DNA of 64,000 bases. Source: Marinococcus sp. PL1-022 (lineage in GTDB: Bacteria > Bacillota > Bacilli > Bacillales > Marinococcaceae). The notes below the pieces were generated by a model. That model was not told where the DNA came from and made no database searches. It saw only the letters and a program-made list of their open reading frames with translations. Shown here piece after piece: positions 44,361 to 52,229 of this stretch (its first letter is position 1; every line of letters starts with the position of its first letter). The position numbers and the translations under genes are program-made. The DNA lies in contig NZ_JAWXCX010000001.1 in the NCBI RefSeq assembly GCF_033845285.1, forward strand, positions 2,433,495 to 2,497,494. The letters are read 5' to 3'.

Positions 44361-45227
44361 ATGGATCCTAGAGATATGCAGAACGGAAGTACGCCAAGAC
44401 AGCGCCAGGACAAGCAGCCGGGCATTGAATCGAAGATGGAGCCGCTTCCGGCTCACCCTACCGATTATCAGGGCACCGGGAAGCTCAAGGGAAAAGCCGC
44501 GCTTATTACCGGCGGTGACAGCGGTATCGGACGCTCTGTCGCTCTTCTTTATGCCAAAGAGGGGGCCAATGTCGCCCTGTCCTACCTTGACGAGCATGAC
44601 GATGCTGAAGAAACGAAACGCATGGTGGAAGCAGAGGGAGGCAGATGTCTTCTGCTGCCGGGAGATATTAAAGAGGAAGCCCACTGTATCGACCTCGTGA
44701 AGCAGACGGCTGAGGAGTTTGGCGGATTAAACATTCTCGTTAACAACGCAGCCATCCAGCACGTCCATGAAAATGTTGAGGATATTCCGTCCGATGAATT
44801 TGAGGATGTTTTCCGCACGAACTTTTTCTCGCAGTTTTATTTAACAAAAGCAGCAATGGGCTATTTATCCGAAGGTGACTCAATCATTTCCACCTCATCG
44901 ATCAACGCCTTTCGCGGCAACCCGATTCTGATGGATTACTCCGCTACAAAAGGTGCGATCACCGCCTTTATGCGAAGCATTGCCCAGAGTCTCGCTTCAA
45001 AGGGCATCCGGGTAAACAGCGTCGCGCCGGGACCTGTATGGACGCCGCTGATTCCTTCTTCATTTAATGAAGACGGCGTGGAGGATTTCGGTCAGGATAC
45101 GCTGATGAACCGTCCCGGTCAGCCATCAGAGCACGCATGGCCATACGTGATGCTCGCTTCTGATGAAGCCTCCTACATGACCGGACAAACGATTCATATC
45201 AACGGAGGCGCCTACACGTCTTCCTAA
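44361..45227 (+). CDS. SDR-family oxidoreductase, general stress protein 39 (YdaD)-like
   Basis: This 288-residue classical SDR with an N-terminal extension of about 40 residues has TGGDSGIGRSVA (cofactor site) near residue 50, NNAAIQH, a catalytic Ser in STSSINAF and YSATK with the Tyr/Lys pair. The extension and the C-terminal GQTIHINGGAY match the B. subtilis YdaD/YhxD group of general stress reductases. I use ATG 44361, since AAAGG abuts the earlier ATG. Substrate unknown. Confidence 0.92.
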   Translation: MDPRDMQNGSTPRQRQDKQPGIESKMEPLPAHPTDYQGTGKLKGKAALITGGDSGIGRSVALLYAKEGANVALSYLDEHDDAEETKRMVEAEGGRCLLLPGDIKEEAHCIDLVKQTAEEFGGLNILVNNAAIQHVHENVEDIPSDEFEDVFRTNFFSQFYLTKAAMGYLSEGDSIISTSSINAFRGNPILMDYSATKGAITAFMRSIAQSLASKGIRVNSVAPGPVWTPLIPSSFNEDGVEDFGQDTLMNRPGQPSEHAWPYVMLASDEASYMTGQTIHINGGAYTSS

Positions 45228-45234
45228 CGTTTAA

Positions 45235-45272
45235 AAAAGCTTCGAATCCCGTTTGGATTCGAAGCCTTCTTT
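45235..45272. terminator. Bidirectional terminator between the SDR and the sulfite-oxidase-like gene
   Basis: A perfect 11-bp stem GCTTCGAATCC / GGATTCGAAGC with a 5-nt loop and T-rich flanks on both strands. Confidence 0.85.
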
Positions 45273-46337
45273 TTACTTTAGCTTAACCTGAATCGTTTCA
45301 ACCGCATTATAGCCATACCCCTTTTGGTTCCAAAAGGCCTGCATCGGCTGCTGGCGGCCGCCAGCATCACAGGCTCTGGCCATAATTGTGTATTCCCCGG
45401 CCGCAGCCTCCTTCCATTCATAGAACCATTTTGTCCATGTGTACGTCGTGTCGCTATGAGGTTCAAGCTGCGTTTCCTCCCATGTCTGTCCGCCATCTGT
45501 GCTTACTTCGACCAGCTCGATGACAGCCTCGCCCGACCACGCGATGCCCTCTATTATCTGCGTTCCTTCTTTTTTAATCTCCATGTCGGCAGGGGACTGG
45601 ATAATGCTGTTCACATTCATGGTCGTCACTGGAAAGGCGTCCTTCCGGCTGTTTTTATGCGGATAATAAACATAGTCAATCGCCTGAAAGGGACCTTCAA
45701 ACGTTTCTTTACTTACTGTGAGCCGCTCAATCCATTTCATGGAAGCCATTGCATACCACCCTGGTACGATTAACCGAAGCGGCGCTCCGTGTTTAAAAGA
45801 GAGAGGCCCGCCATTATATTCGTAGGCGATGATGGTATCCGGATCCATCGCTTTTTCTATCGGCAGGCTCCGGATGTAGGCATAGACGTCCTTTTTATCG
45901 GGACGCTCTCCCGCGTCTCCTGCGGCAGTGATAACTTCCACGGCTGTTTCCTTATCCCACCCGGCTCTACCGAGCAGGGTTTTCAGCGGAACACCCTTCC
46001 ATTTCCCCTGGCTGATGGCTCCTTTTCCCCATGGCTCACCAAAGGCTTTGGGCTCAAATAAGCTTCTTTTGTTACCTGCACACTCAAGCACTGTCTCTAC
46101 TGTGCGCGCGGGCAGTGCCTGAATATCCTCGAGCGAAATAAACCCGGGGCTGTCAACGAGACCGTCAATCGTTAACCCTGCCGCCGGCTCCTCCGGGTAG
46201 GGAAAGTGATTGCGCCGGTAAAACACCGAAGAATGCACGTGTTCGTTTCCGATAAATGGAATGGCTGTCTCCTGGTTTTCCGGATCCAGGCTTAACGTTT
46301 TTAGATACAATTCTTCCGGAGCTTTGTTTGAACGCAT
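45273..46337 (-). CDS. Sulfite-oxidase-family molybdopterin oxidoreductase
   Basis: This 354-residue protein has an oxidoreductase molybdopterin-binding domain and a C-terminal Mo-co dimerisation domain. The molybdenum-ligating Cys lies in VLECAGNKR near residue 107, with PWGKGAISQGKWKGVPL and RLIVPGWYAMASMKW following. No Tat signal or haem domain is present, so it is probably cytosolic. I start at ATG 46337 (GAAGGGAGAG upstream). The longer frame overlaps the SMP-30 gene. It is the only molybdoenzyme in the window that the cofactor cluster at 57-64 kb could serve. Confidence 0.92.
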   Translation of the reverse strand: MRSNKAPEELYLKTLSLDPENQETAIPFIGNEHVHSSVFYRRNHFPYPEEPAAGLTIDGLVDSPGFISLEDIQALPARTVETVLECAGNKRSLFEPKAFGEPWGKGAISQGKWKGVPLKTLLGRAGWDKETAVEVITAAGDAGERPDKKDVYAYIRSLPIEKAMDPDTIIAYEYNGGPLSFKHGAPLRLIVPGWYAMASMKWIERLTVSKETFEGPFQAIDYVYYPHKNSRKDAFPVTTMNVNSIIQSPADMEIKKEGTQIIEGIAWSGEAVIELVEVSTDGGQTWEETQLEPHSDTTYTWTKWFYEWKEAAAGEYTIMARACDAGGRQQPMQAFWNQKGYGYNAVETIQVKLK

Positions 46338-46354
46338 ATTCTCTCCCTTCTTTT

Positions 46355-47224
46355 TCAGCCGCCAAACGAGTAGGTTGGCATGCCCGGCACATCGGTACGG
46401 ATATGAAACAGCCCGCCCGCATGCGGTTCCTTGCGAAGATCCTCCTCCGACAGTTCTCCCCTTGCTGTCGTAATGTACAGGTCCTTCAAATCCTCCCCGC
46501 CAAACACACAGGAGGTCGTTCTCTGCGCCGGAACGCTCACTGTTTCCAGGCGTTCGCTCGTCTCCGGATTCCAGCGCTCCACTTTTCCGAGTCGGTGCAA
46601 AGCGATCCAAAGCATGCCTTCCTGGTCCATGCACATTCCGTCCGGGGAGCCTTCCTGAAAGGTAATCGCTGTTCGTTTGCCAGTAATTTCCCCAGTATCA
46701 GCATTCAAGTCGTACGCCATGACTTTTTTAGTCGGGGTGTCGATGTAATACATCATACTTCCATCTTCGGTCCATGCCAGACCATTTGAAATGGTGACAC
46801 TGTCAAAAATCGTATCCAGACTCATATCCTTATTCAGGCGGTATAAAGCCGCCTCCCCTGTACCGCGCTCGACAGCCATCGTCCCAGCCCAAAAGCGCCC
46901 GGACGGATCACATTTACCGTCATTAAACCGATTTCCCGGCTTGTCTGCTTCCGGGTCTATAATGGCTTCCTTTTCCCCGGACACGAGATCGTAGGAATAG
47001 AAGCCATCTCTCAGTGCAAGCATCATTCCTCCCTTTTCTCTCGGTACCGCAGCACATACATGCTGATCGAGCTTACGTTCATAGTGCCGGCCTGAAGAAG
47101 GATGATATTCCATTAATTTAAATCCATCAATGTCCACCCAGTATAAAACACCGCGCCCGGCGTCCCAGCTTGGACCTTCCCCAAGCTCTGCTTTCTGATC
47201 TACCACAAGTGCTGCCTCTCTCAT
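46355..47224 (-). CDS. SMP-30/gluconolactonase-family lactonase
   Basis: This 289-residue six-bladed beta-propeller shows AELGEGPSWD near residue 12 (metal-binding Glu), PGNRFNDGKCDPSGRFWAGT (Asn/Asp ligands) and SNGLAWTEDG plus GSPDGMCMD later. Members hydrolyse sugar lactones or related esters using a divalent metal. It lies 17 nt upstream of the sulfite-oxidase-like gene and may be co-transcribed, but no shared pathway is evident. Confidence 0.92.
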   Translation of the reverse strand: MREAALVVDQKAELGEGPSWDAGRGVLYWVDIDGFKLMEYHPSSGRHYERKLDQHVCAAVPREKGGMMLALRDGFYSYDLVSGEKEAIIDPEADKPGNRFNDGKCDPSGRFWAGTMAVERGTGEAALYRLNKDMSLDTIFDSVTISNGLAWTEDGSMMYYIDTPTKKVMAYDLNADTGEITGKRTAITFQEGSPDGMCMDQEGMLWIALHRLGKVERWNPETSERLETVSVPAQRTTSCVFGGEDLKDLYITTARGELSEEDLRKEPHAGGLFHIRTDVPGMPTYSFGG

Positions 47225-47313
47225 CCTTTTTCCTCCTCTTCGTTATTCTAATGTTCTTCTTCCCTATCCTCTCCATGTTTAATGCCGGGAAAAGCAATTT
47301 TCTTTACTTGTCA

Positions 47314-47333
47314 TCAGTTTAAAGTTAAACTGA
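47314..47333 (+). promoter_or_regulatory. Palindromic operator upstream of the MhqR-like regulator
   Basis: TCAGTTTAA-AG-TTAAACTGA is a 20-bp perfect inverted repeat, 26 nt before the regulator ATG. It probably mediates autoregulation of the three-gene operon. Confidence 0.6.
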
Positions 47334-47359
47334 TAGCAGTCATAAAGGAGCCAATGCGT

Positions 47360-47800
47360 ATGAATAAAATCAGATTAGGCCTGCTGCTGTGGTTCCGGCT
47401 TTCGCGTGTATATGAACAGAACCTCAGCCGTTCAGCCGCTCATTTAAAGCAGACGGGACTCAGCCCGCCGCAGTTTGACGTTCTTGCCCAGGTGCATGCT
47501 CACCAGCCAATTACGCAAAAGGAGCTTGCCGGCAAGCTGTTTGTCACCAAGGGAAGCGTCACTTATGTTTTGAAAAAGCTTGAAGAAGAAGGACTTGTCG
47601 CGCGCAGACAGACATGGAAGGAAAAACATATATCCCTTACCCCGAAAGGACGGGACATCCTGGAAGCAGTCGCTCCCGGGCAGGAAAACTTTCAGGCCGC
47701 GCAGTTTGACGGGCTGACAGAGGCAGAAAAACGGGAGCTGCTCCGGCTGCTCCGCAAACTGCAAAAAACAACAGGACAGGAGGAATCATCATGCAGCTGA
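47360..47800 (+). CDS. MarR-family regulator, MhqR-like
   Basis: This 146-residue winged-helix repressor has its DNA-binding core at residues 35-95 (LSPPQFDVLAQVHAHQPITQ, KLFVTKGSVTYVLKKLEEEGLV). It overlaps a ring-cleaving dioxygenase gene by 10 nt and is followed by an MhqD-like hydrolase, the same partners as the quinone-responsive MhqR regulon of B. subtilis. ATG 47360 lies 9 nt after AAAGGAG. The inducers are probably quinones or hydroquinones (inference). Confidence 0.88.
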   Translation: MNKIRLGLLLWFRLSRVYEQNLSRSAAHLKQTGLSPPQFDVLAQVHAHQPITQKELAGKLFVTKGSVTYVLKKLEEEGLVARRQTWKEKHISLTPKGRDILEAVAPGQENFQAAQFDGLTEAEKRELLRLLRKLQKTTGQEESSCS

Positions 47801-48756
47801 AAGGTATTCACCACGTATCTTCATTAACAGCAAACGCCCGCCGTAATGTCGATTTCTATACGAATGTTCTCGGCATGCGGCTCGTCAAAAAAACAGTCAA
47901 TCAGGACGACACCTCTGTGTATCATTTATTTTACGGTGACGAACGGGGCAACCCCGGCACCGAAGTTACGTTTTTTGAAATCCCAATGGCCGCCTCCAAC
48001 AAACGCGGCACCAACAGCATTACAAATGTTTCTCTCCGCGTGCCTGGAGACGACGCCCTCGAATACTGGAAACAACGATTTGAAGAGCATGCTGTACAGC
48101 ACGGTGGTATTCAGAAACAGGCTGGACGGCTCGTGCTGCCGTTTGAAGACCCGGAGGGCCACCGGATGCAGTTTGTGTCTGATGAATACGACCAGGGCGT
48201 GGAACCCGGCGTCCCGTGGGAACTTTCAAACGCCTCTCCGGCAGACGGGGCCACTGGTCTCGGCCCTGTACGCCTAACCGTTAAAACGGCGGAGCCTACG
48301 GCCGCCGTACTGAAGGATATAATGGGTTTTTCCGAAATTCATTCCTATTCTCATCCCGACGATGCTGATCTGCCGGATATTCGTGTATTTGAAACAGGAA
48401 AAGGCGGGTCCGGTGCCGAAATTCATATAGAAACCCGCAATGACCTCCCGGCTGAGCGTCAGGGCCGGGGTGCTGTACACCATGTAGCCTTCCGGGTGGA
48501 GGACGCAGACGAACTGCAGCAATGGATTGCACGCATTAAAAACGCCCGGCTTCCGAACTCCGGATTCGTGGAACGCTATTATTTTCAATCGCTGTACTTT
48601 CGCGAGCCAAACGGCATTCTTTTCGAACTGGCCACTGACGGCCCGGGATTTGAAGGGGATGAACCGTTTGAACATTTGGGAGAGAGCCTTGCCCTCCCGC
48701 CTTTTCTCGAACCTCAGCGATCAGAAATCGAAGCACGTTTAAAGCCGCTTGATTAA
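47791..48756 (+). CDS. Ring-cleaving dioxygenase, glyoxalase fold (MhqA/MhqO-like)
   Basis: This 321-residue protein has two vicinal-oxygen-chelate domains, with metal ligands visible as GIHHVSSL near residue 5, GAVHHVAFRV near residue 230 and FREPNGILFELATD near residue 275. Homologues in the B. subtilis MhqR regulon open hydroquinone or catechol rings and protect against 2-methylhydroquinone. Translation is coupled to the regulator through a 10-nt overlap. Confidence 0.92.
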   Translation: MQLKGIHHVSSLTANARRNVDFYTNVLGMRLVKKTVNQDDTSVYHLFYGDERGNPGTEVTFFEIPMAASNKRGTNSITNVSLRVPGDDALEYWKQRFEEHAVQHGGIQKQAGRLVLPFEDPEGHRMQFVSDEYDQGVEPGVPWELSNASPADGATGLGPVRLTVKTAEPTAAVLKDIMGFSEIHSYSHPDDADLPDIRVFETGKGGSGAEIHIETRNDLPAERQGRGAVHHVAFRVEDADELQQWIARIKNARLPNSGFVERYYFQSLYFREPNGILFELATDGPGFEGDEPFEHLGESLALPPFLEPQRSEIEARLKPLD

Positions 48757-48783
48757 GTAACTACGGGACGGAGGAGAGGTTTG

Positions 48784-49392
48784 ATGAAGCATATATTTCA
48801 ACCAGGCATCAGCAGCGCCCCAACGATTTTAATCCTGCACGGCACCGGGGGCACCGAAAAGGATTTCCTCGAAGCAGGGCGGCTGATCGACCCGGGGGCA
48901 AATATTTTAAGTGTCCGCGGCAATGTTGTCGAAGACGGGATGCACCGTTATTTCGCCAGGCTCTCCGACGGATCAATTGACGAAAAGGACTTGATTTTCC
49001 GGACCCAGCAGCTTCATCAATTTCTCGAGGAAAGCGCAGGCCGCTACAATTTCAGCCTTCATAAAATCATCGTGTTCGGCTACTCCAACGGAGCCACCAT
49101 GGGAGCGAGCCTGCTTTTTCATTATGCACGATCAGTCACCCGGGCTTTTCTCCACCATCCGATGGTGCCAAGACGGGATGTGCCTCTTCCGTCCCTCTCC
49201 GGCAGCAGCATTTTTATCGGCGCCGGTACAAACGATCCCATCTGTCTCCCGGAGGAGGCAGAAGCCCTTTACCATCTTTTTGAAGAAGCAGGAGCTTCCG
49301 TAGAATTGTACTGGGGGCATGAAGGCCACCAGATCACTCAAGAGGAATTAGAGGCTGGAGCCGTTTGGTATCAACGCGTCATACAGGAATAA
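48784..49392 (+). CDS. Alpha/beta hydrolase, MhqD-like carboxylesterase
   Basis: This 202-residue hydrolase shows LILHGTGGTEKDF (oxyanion region), the nucleophile elbow GYSNGA near residue 100, Asp in GTNDPIC near residue 153 and His in GHEGHQIT near residue 182. B. subtilis MhqD is the usual neighbour of the ring-cleaving enzyme. The ATG at 48784 follows GGAGGAGAGG. It probably hydrolyses ring-opened or esterified products. Confidence 0.92.
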   Translation: MKHIFQPGISSAPTILILHGTGGTEKDFLEAGRLIDPGANILSVRGNVVEDGMHRYFARLSDGSIDEKDLIFRTQQLHQFLEESAGRYNFSLHKIIVFGYSNGATMGASLLFHYARSVTRAFLHHPMVPRRDVPLPSLSGSSIFIGAGTNDPICLPEEAEALYHLFEEAGASVELYWGHEGHQITQEELEAGAVWYQRVIQE

Positions 49393-49401
49393 GCCAAAAA
49401 A

Positions 49402-49428
49402 TAAAAAAATGCCTCCCGAACGGGAGGC
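49402..49428 (-). terminator. Terminator after the YjdJ-like gene
   Basis: GCCTCCCG / CGGGAGGC hairpin followed by seven T residues on the minus strand. The plus strand lacks a T-run, so the mhq operon has no clear terminator of its own here. Confidence 0.8.
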
Positions 49429-49438
49429 AGTGCTGCTG

Positions 49439-49714
49439 TTACTGCGTTTCAAGCACCTGCTTGAAATCATCATTTTCTTTGATTTTCTCTTCCGCATAAG
49501 GGCAGCGGGGAACGATCGTTTTGTTTTCCGCTTTTGCTTTTTCCACCACATTGCGGACCAATTCTTTACCTACGCCTTTTCCTTGCTCTTCATCGATTAC
49601 TTTGGTACTATCGATAACAATGCTTTGTTCGCCCTCTTCAAAAAATGAAATGTCACCAATAACCTTGCCATCCTGTTCAGCGGTGAATCTGTTATCATAA
49701 TGTTTTATTTCCAT
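49439..49714 (-). CDS. Small GNAT-like acetyltransferase, YjdJ family
   Basis: This 91-residue protein matches the shortened Gcn5-related fold (PF14542 type): FTAEQDGKVIGDISF, a TKVIDEEQGKGVGKELVRNVVEKA acetyl-CoA loop and a conserved PRCPYAEEKI segment with its Cys. The substrate is unknown. It is a single-gene unit with a sigma-B-like promoter. Confidence 0.9.
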   Translation of the reverse strand: MEIKHYDNRFTAEQDGKVIGDISFFEEGEQSIVIDSTKVIDEEQGKGVGKELVRNVVEKAKAENKTIVPRCPYAEEKIKENDDFKQVLETQ

Positions 49715-49757
49715 GAAAGAAACTCCCTTCGTTTAAACGTTGTTACTAAATAATTCA

Positions 49758-49782
49758 TTACCGTTTCCGGCGGATCATAAAC
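49758..49782 (-). promoter_or_regulatory. Sigma-B-like promoter of the YjdJ-like gene
   Basis: GTTTAT, 13 nt, CGGTAA on the minus strand, about 45 nt before the ATG. Confidence 0.45.
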
Positions 49783-49805
49783 ATCGGAAACAATAAGAAG
49801 AAACC

Positions 49806-49834
49806 TTTACACATACCGAGGCAGCTGTTATGAT
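49806..49834 (+). promoter_or_regulatory. Sigma-A promoter of the alternative S14 gene
   Basis: TTTACA, 17 nt, TATGAT. No Zur-like palindrome overlaps it that I can see. Confidence 0.7.
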
Positions 49835-49890
49835 GAAGTATGTGCTTAAAAATATGAATGCCACGAATATTATGAAAAGGAGTGAGAACT

Positions 49891-50160
49891 TTGGCTAAGC
49901 AATCTAAACTCGCAAAAGAGCGTAAGCGCGAAGAAACGGTAGCGAAATACGCTGAACTCCGCCGTGAGTTAAAAGAAAAAGGCGATTATGAGGCACTGCA
50001 GAAGCTTCCTCGTGACGCTTCTCCAACACGCCTTCACAATAGATGTTCGATTTCTGGTCGTCCACACGGCTATATGCGTAAATTCGGCATGTCCCGTATC
50101 GCGTTCCGCGATCTGGCCCATAAAGGCCAGGTACCAGGCGTGAAAAAAGCAAGCTGGTAA
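49891..50160 (+). CDS. rpsN: Alternative (zinc-independent) 30S ribosomal protein S14
   Basis: This 89-residue protein is the longer S14 paralogue (RpsNB/YhzA type). It keeps [20 protein letters not shown] and the C-terminal [11 protein letters not shown] but lacks the CxxC...CxxC zinc ribbon. The start is TTG 49891 with AAAGGAG upstream, giving the expected MAKQSK N-terminus. In B. subtilis this paralogue replaces the zinc form during zinc starvation. No Zur box was recognised here, so regulation may differ. Monocistronic. Confidence 0.95.
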   Translation: MAKQSKLAKERKREETVAKYAELRRELKEKGDYEALQKLPRDASPTRLHNRCSISGRPHGYMRKFGMSRIAFRDLAHKGQVPGVKKASW

Positions 50161-50172
50161 GCCGTTCTTACT

Positions 50173-50203
50173 AAAAAAAGCAGCCAAGCGGCTGCTTTTT
50201 TTG
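50173..50203. terminator. Bidirectional terminator after rpsN
   Basis: AAAAGCAGCC / GGCTGCTTTT with a 4-nt loop and T-runs on both strands, at a convergent border. Confidence 0.9.
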
Positions 50204-50217
50204 TGTATTATTCTCCA

Positions 50218-50829
50218 TCACGTATTGCCTTTAGTCGGAATCGGATTCTCTTTTAAAATTGTGCCTACATGAAGCATATTGTACGCTAGTTTAGGAATAT
50301 GCTTTTGGACAAATTCACTTTTAATGCCTTCCGCTTCAATAAACGAAGGCCCGGGTCCGGCTTCTCCGACCCAGTAGCAATTCGGACGCGGCGGAAGCGT
50401 AAAGCCTAAATGAGATAAACCGAAGACAATGGACTGAATGGCATGTTTGGCCCCGTCTTCGTTACCTGTAGCTACTACTCCGGCTACCTTGTCATAATAA
50501 ATACCCTGTCCTTTTTCGTTTGTATGGCTGGCTGAACCGTTCAGCCGTTCGATTGCTTTGGTAATCATGCTGCTTTTTTCCCCAAGCCATACCGGTGTAC
50601 CAAGCAGCACCAACTCTGCTTCTTCAACCTTTGCCTGGATAGCCGGCCAGTCATCCCCTTCTCCAAGATCATCTGCGACTCCGTATGGAATATTGTAATC
50701 TGCCAGACGGATTTTTTCCACCTGCACCCCTTCCTCTTCCCAGATCTGCATCACTTCATCTGCCAGTGCATCTGTGTTGGATATATGAGAAGAATCCTTT
50801 AACGATCCGTTTAAAAATACTGCTTTCAT
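50218..50829 (-). CDS. NAD(P)H-dependent FMN reductase / flavodoxin-fold protein
   Basis: This 203-residue protein has a flavodoxin-like fold: FLNGSLKDSSHISNTD forms the FMN phosphate loop near residue 5, and LVLLGTPVWLGEKSSMITKAIERL near residue 73 is the second flavin motif. It belongs with the NADPH-dependent FMN reductase group. The partner is unknown. Divergent from the SDR at 50974. Confidence 0.88.
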   Translation of the reverse strand: MKAVFLNGSLKDSSHISNTDALADEVMQIWEEEGVQVEKIRLADYNIPYGVADDLGEGDDWPAIQAKVEEAELVLLGTPVWLGEKSSMITKAIERLNGSASHTNEKGQGIYYDKVAGVVATGNEDGAKHAIQSIVFGLSHLGFTLPPRPNCYWVGEAGPGPSFIEAEGIKSEFVQKHIPKLAYNMLHVGTILKENPIPTKGNT

Positions 50830-50909
50830 CGTTTCACCTCTTTTTATAGTAGCTGCTTCTCTATGTACCCCGAATTTTTTCTTTGTAATCTTCCTTCATG
50901 CCGTATATC

Positions 50910-50935
50910 GTTTGCTTGCTTCCCCCTGCGGGTAA
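50910..50935 (+). promoter_or_regulatory. Sigma-B-like promoter of the SDR at 50974
   Basis: GTTTGC, 14 nt, GGGTAA: one of the best matches in the window, about 40 nt before the ATG. Confidence 0.55.
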
Positions 50936-50973
50936 ATAAAAGGCAGACTATTTTATACATGGAGGACTACATA

Positions 50974-51774
50974 ATGATGCCATTTGCTGAAAACGCTCTG
51001 CAAAATGAACATGCCCTTGTGACCGGAAGCACCCGGGGGATTGGAAGAGAAACGGCTGTTACACTTGCCCGTATGGGAGCAGAAGTAACGGTTACCGGCC
51101 GAAATAAAGACAGGCTCGAAGAAACCAGGCAGTTAATACTCGATGCCCAGCCGCAGGCACGTGTGTTTGTCTGTCCGGCAGATATCACGGATGCTTCGGC
51201 GCGCAGTGAGCTTGTGAAAGCAGCAGAAGGTGCACATGGGCCACTGAGCATTTTGGTGAATTCAGCAGGGGTACTGAAACGAAAATTTGTTGAGGAGCTC
51301 GAGGAGGCGGATCTTCAGGAAATGATGGACGTAAATTATACGTCTACGGTTCTTTTAACCCAGCTTGTGTACAAGCGCATGCAGGAGCAGAGGAAGGGAG
51401 CAATTGTGAACGTTTCTTCGCTCTCCGGCCTGCGCGGCACCCCGGGTAATAGTGCTTATTCTGCATCGAAGTTTGCAATTACCGGCTTCACCCAGTCCCT
51501 GGCGCTTGAAGCCATTGAGCACGGGGTCCGGGTTAATGCCGTCTGCCCCGGCTATGTACAGACAGAAATGGTCGAGCAGCTTATGCAGACAAAGGCTGAA
51601 GAAACCGGCAGAAGTCTCGAAGAACAGATGCAGACAGCCGCCGACAGTCTTCCCTCCAGGCGGATGACCCAGCCGGAGGAAGTGGCCAATACCATTGCCT
51701 ATCTATTAACAGATGCTGCCTCCAATATTGTTGGTGAGTCCGTAAAAATTTCCGGTGGAAGCGTTGTACACTGA
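50974..51774 (+). CDS. SDR-family oxidoreductase (FabG-like)
   Basis: This 266-residue classical SDR has TGSTRGIGRETA near residue 18, NSAGV, VNVSSLSGLRG with the catalytic Ser and YSASKFAITG with Tyr/Lys. The C-terminus ends in SVKISGG. It lies alone, not with fatty-acid genes, so a stress-related carbonyl reduction is more likely than FabG function. ATG 50974 follows GGAGG, with a second ATG immediately after. A sigma-B-like promoter precedes it. Confidence 0.9.
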   Translation: MMPFAENALQNEHALVTGSTRGIGRETAVTLARMGAEVTVTGRNKDRLEETRQLILDAQPQARVFVCPADITDASARSELVKAAEGAHGPLSILVNSAGVLKRKFVEELEEADLQEMMDVNYTSTVLLTQLVYKRMQEQRKGAIVNVSSLSGLRGTPGNSAYSASKFAITGFTQSLALEAIEHGVRVNAVCPGYVQTEMVEQLMQTKAEETGRSLEEQMQTAADSLPSRRMTQPEEVANTIAYLLTDAASNIVGESVKISGGSVVH

Positions 51775-51814
51775 ACATTTGTAGCTTTCCATACCACTGC
51801 TCCTCGTTATAAAC

Positions 51815-51855
51815 GAAAAAAGCCTGCCCCCAAAGCTTGGGGGCAGGCTTTTACT
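51815..51855. terminator. Bidirectional terminator between the SDR and qoxD
   Basis: AAAGCCTGCCCCC / GGGGGCAGGCTTT, 13 bp with a 7-nt loop and T-runs both ways. It ends the qox operon. Confidence 0.92.
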
Positions 51856-51857
51856 AT

Positions 51858-52229
51858 TTAATGCTCTGAATGGTCCATTTCCTCTGAACCGCCGCCGGAT
51901 CCACCGCCGCTGTCCATGTCCATGTCGTGCATACCAAAGGACATGACCCAGATAGACCCTGCGATGACTACCGCCGCGATGAAAAACCCAAACAGGATGT
52001 TTCCATACTGCGGTATAGGGTTTTTCTCGGCAATATGCATGAACATGACCAGCTGTAGCACAGCCTGGATTACTGCGAGTATCATAATAATTGCAATAAT
52101 CCATGGCACCGGAAGTCCGGACATCACTGTCGTATACGCCGCAACCAGTGTCAAAACAATTGAAGCAATAAATCCAATAATGTGTTTGACGGGGATGCCT
52201 GACTCACTGTGTTCTGTGTGTTCACTCAT
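51858..52229 (-). CDS. qoxD: Quinol oxidase aa3 subunit IV QoxD
   Basis: This 123-residue protein has three membrane helices (about residues 15-35, 43-65 and 76-98) and matches the caa3/quinol oxidase subunit IV family, which helps assemble the CuB centre. The C-terminal 25 residues are unusual: Met-, His-, Asp- and Gly-rich (HDMDMDSGGGSGGG, MDHSEH), which could bind copper or another metal. Last gene of qoxABCD, starting directly after qoxC. Confidence 0.92.
   Translation of the reverse strand: MSEHTEHSESGIPVKHIIGFIASIVLTLVAAYTTVMSGLPVPWIIAIIMILAVIQAVLQLVMFMHIAEKNPIPQYGNILFGFFIAAVVIAGSIWVMSFGMHDMDMDSGGGSGGGSEEMDHSEH

Noticed and set aside
46338-46634. 99-residue N-terminal extension of the sulfite-oxidase-like protein
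   Set aside because: It overlaps the coding part of the SMP-30 gene in another frame and lacks family similarity; ATG 46337 has a good ribosome-binding site.
49835-49890. Zur operator before rpsN
   Set aside because: No palindrome close to the Bacillus Zur consensus could be found by eye.
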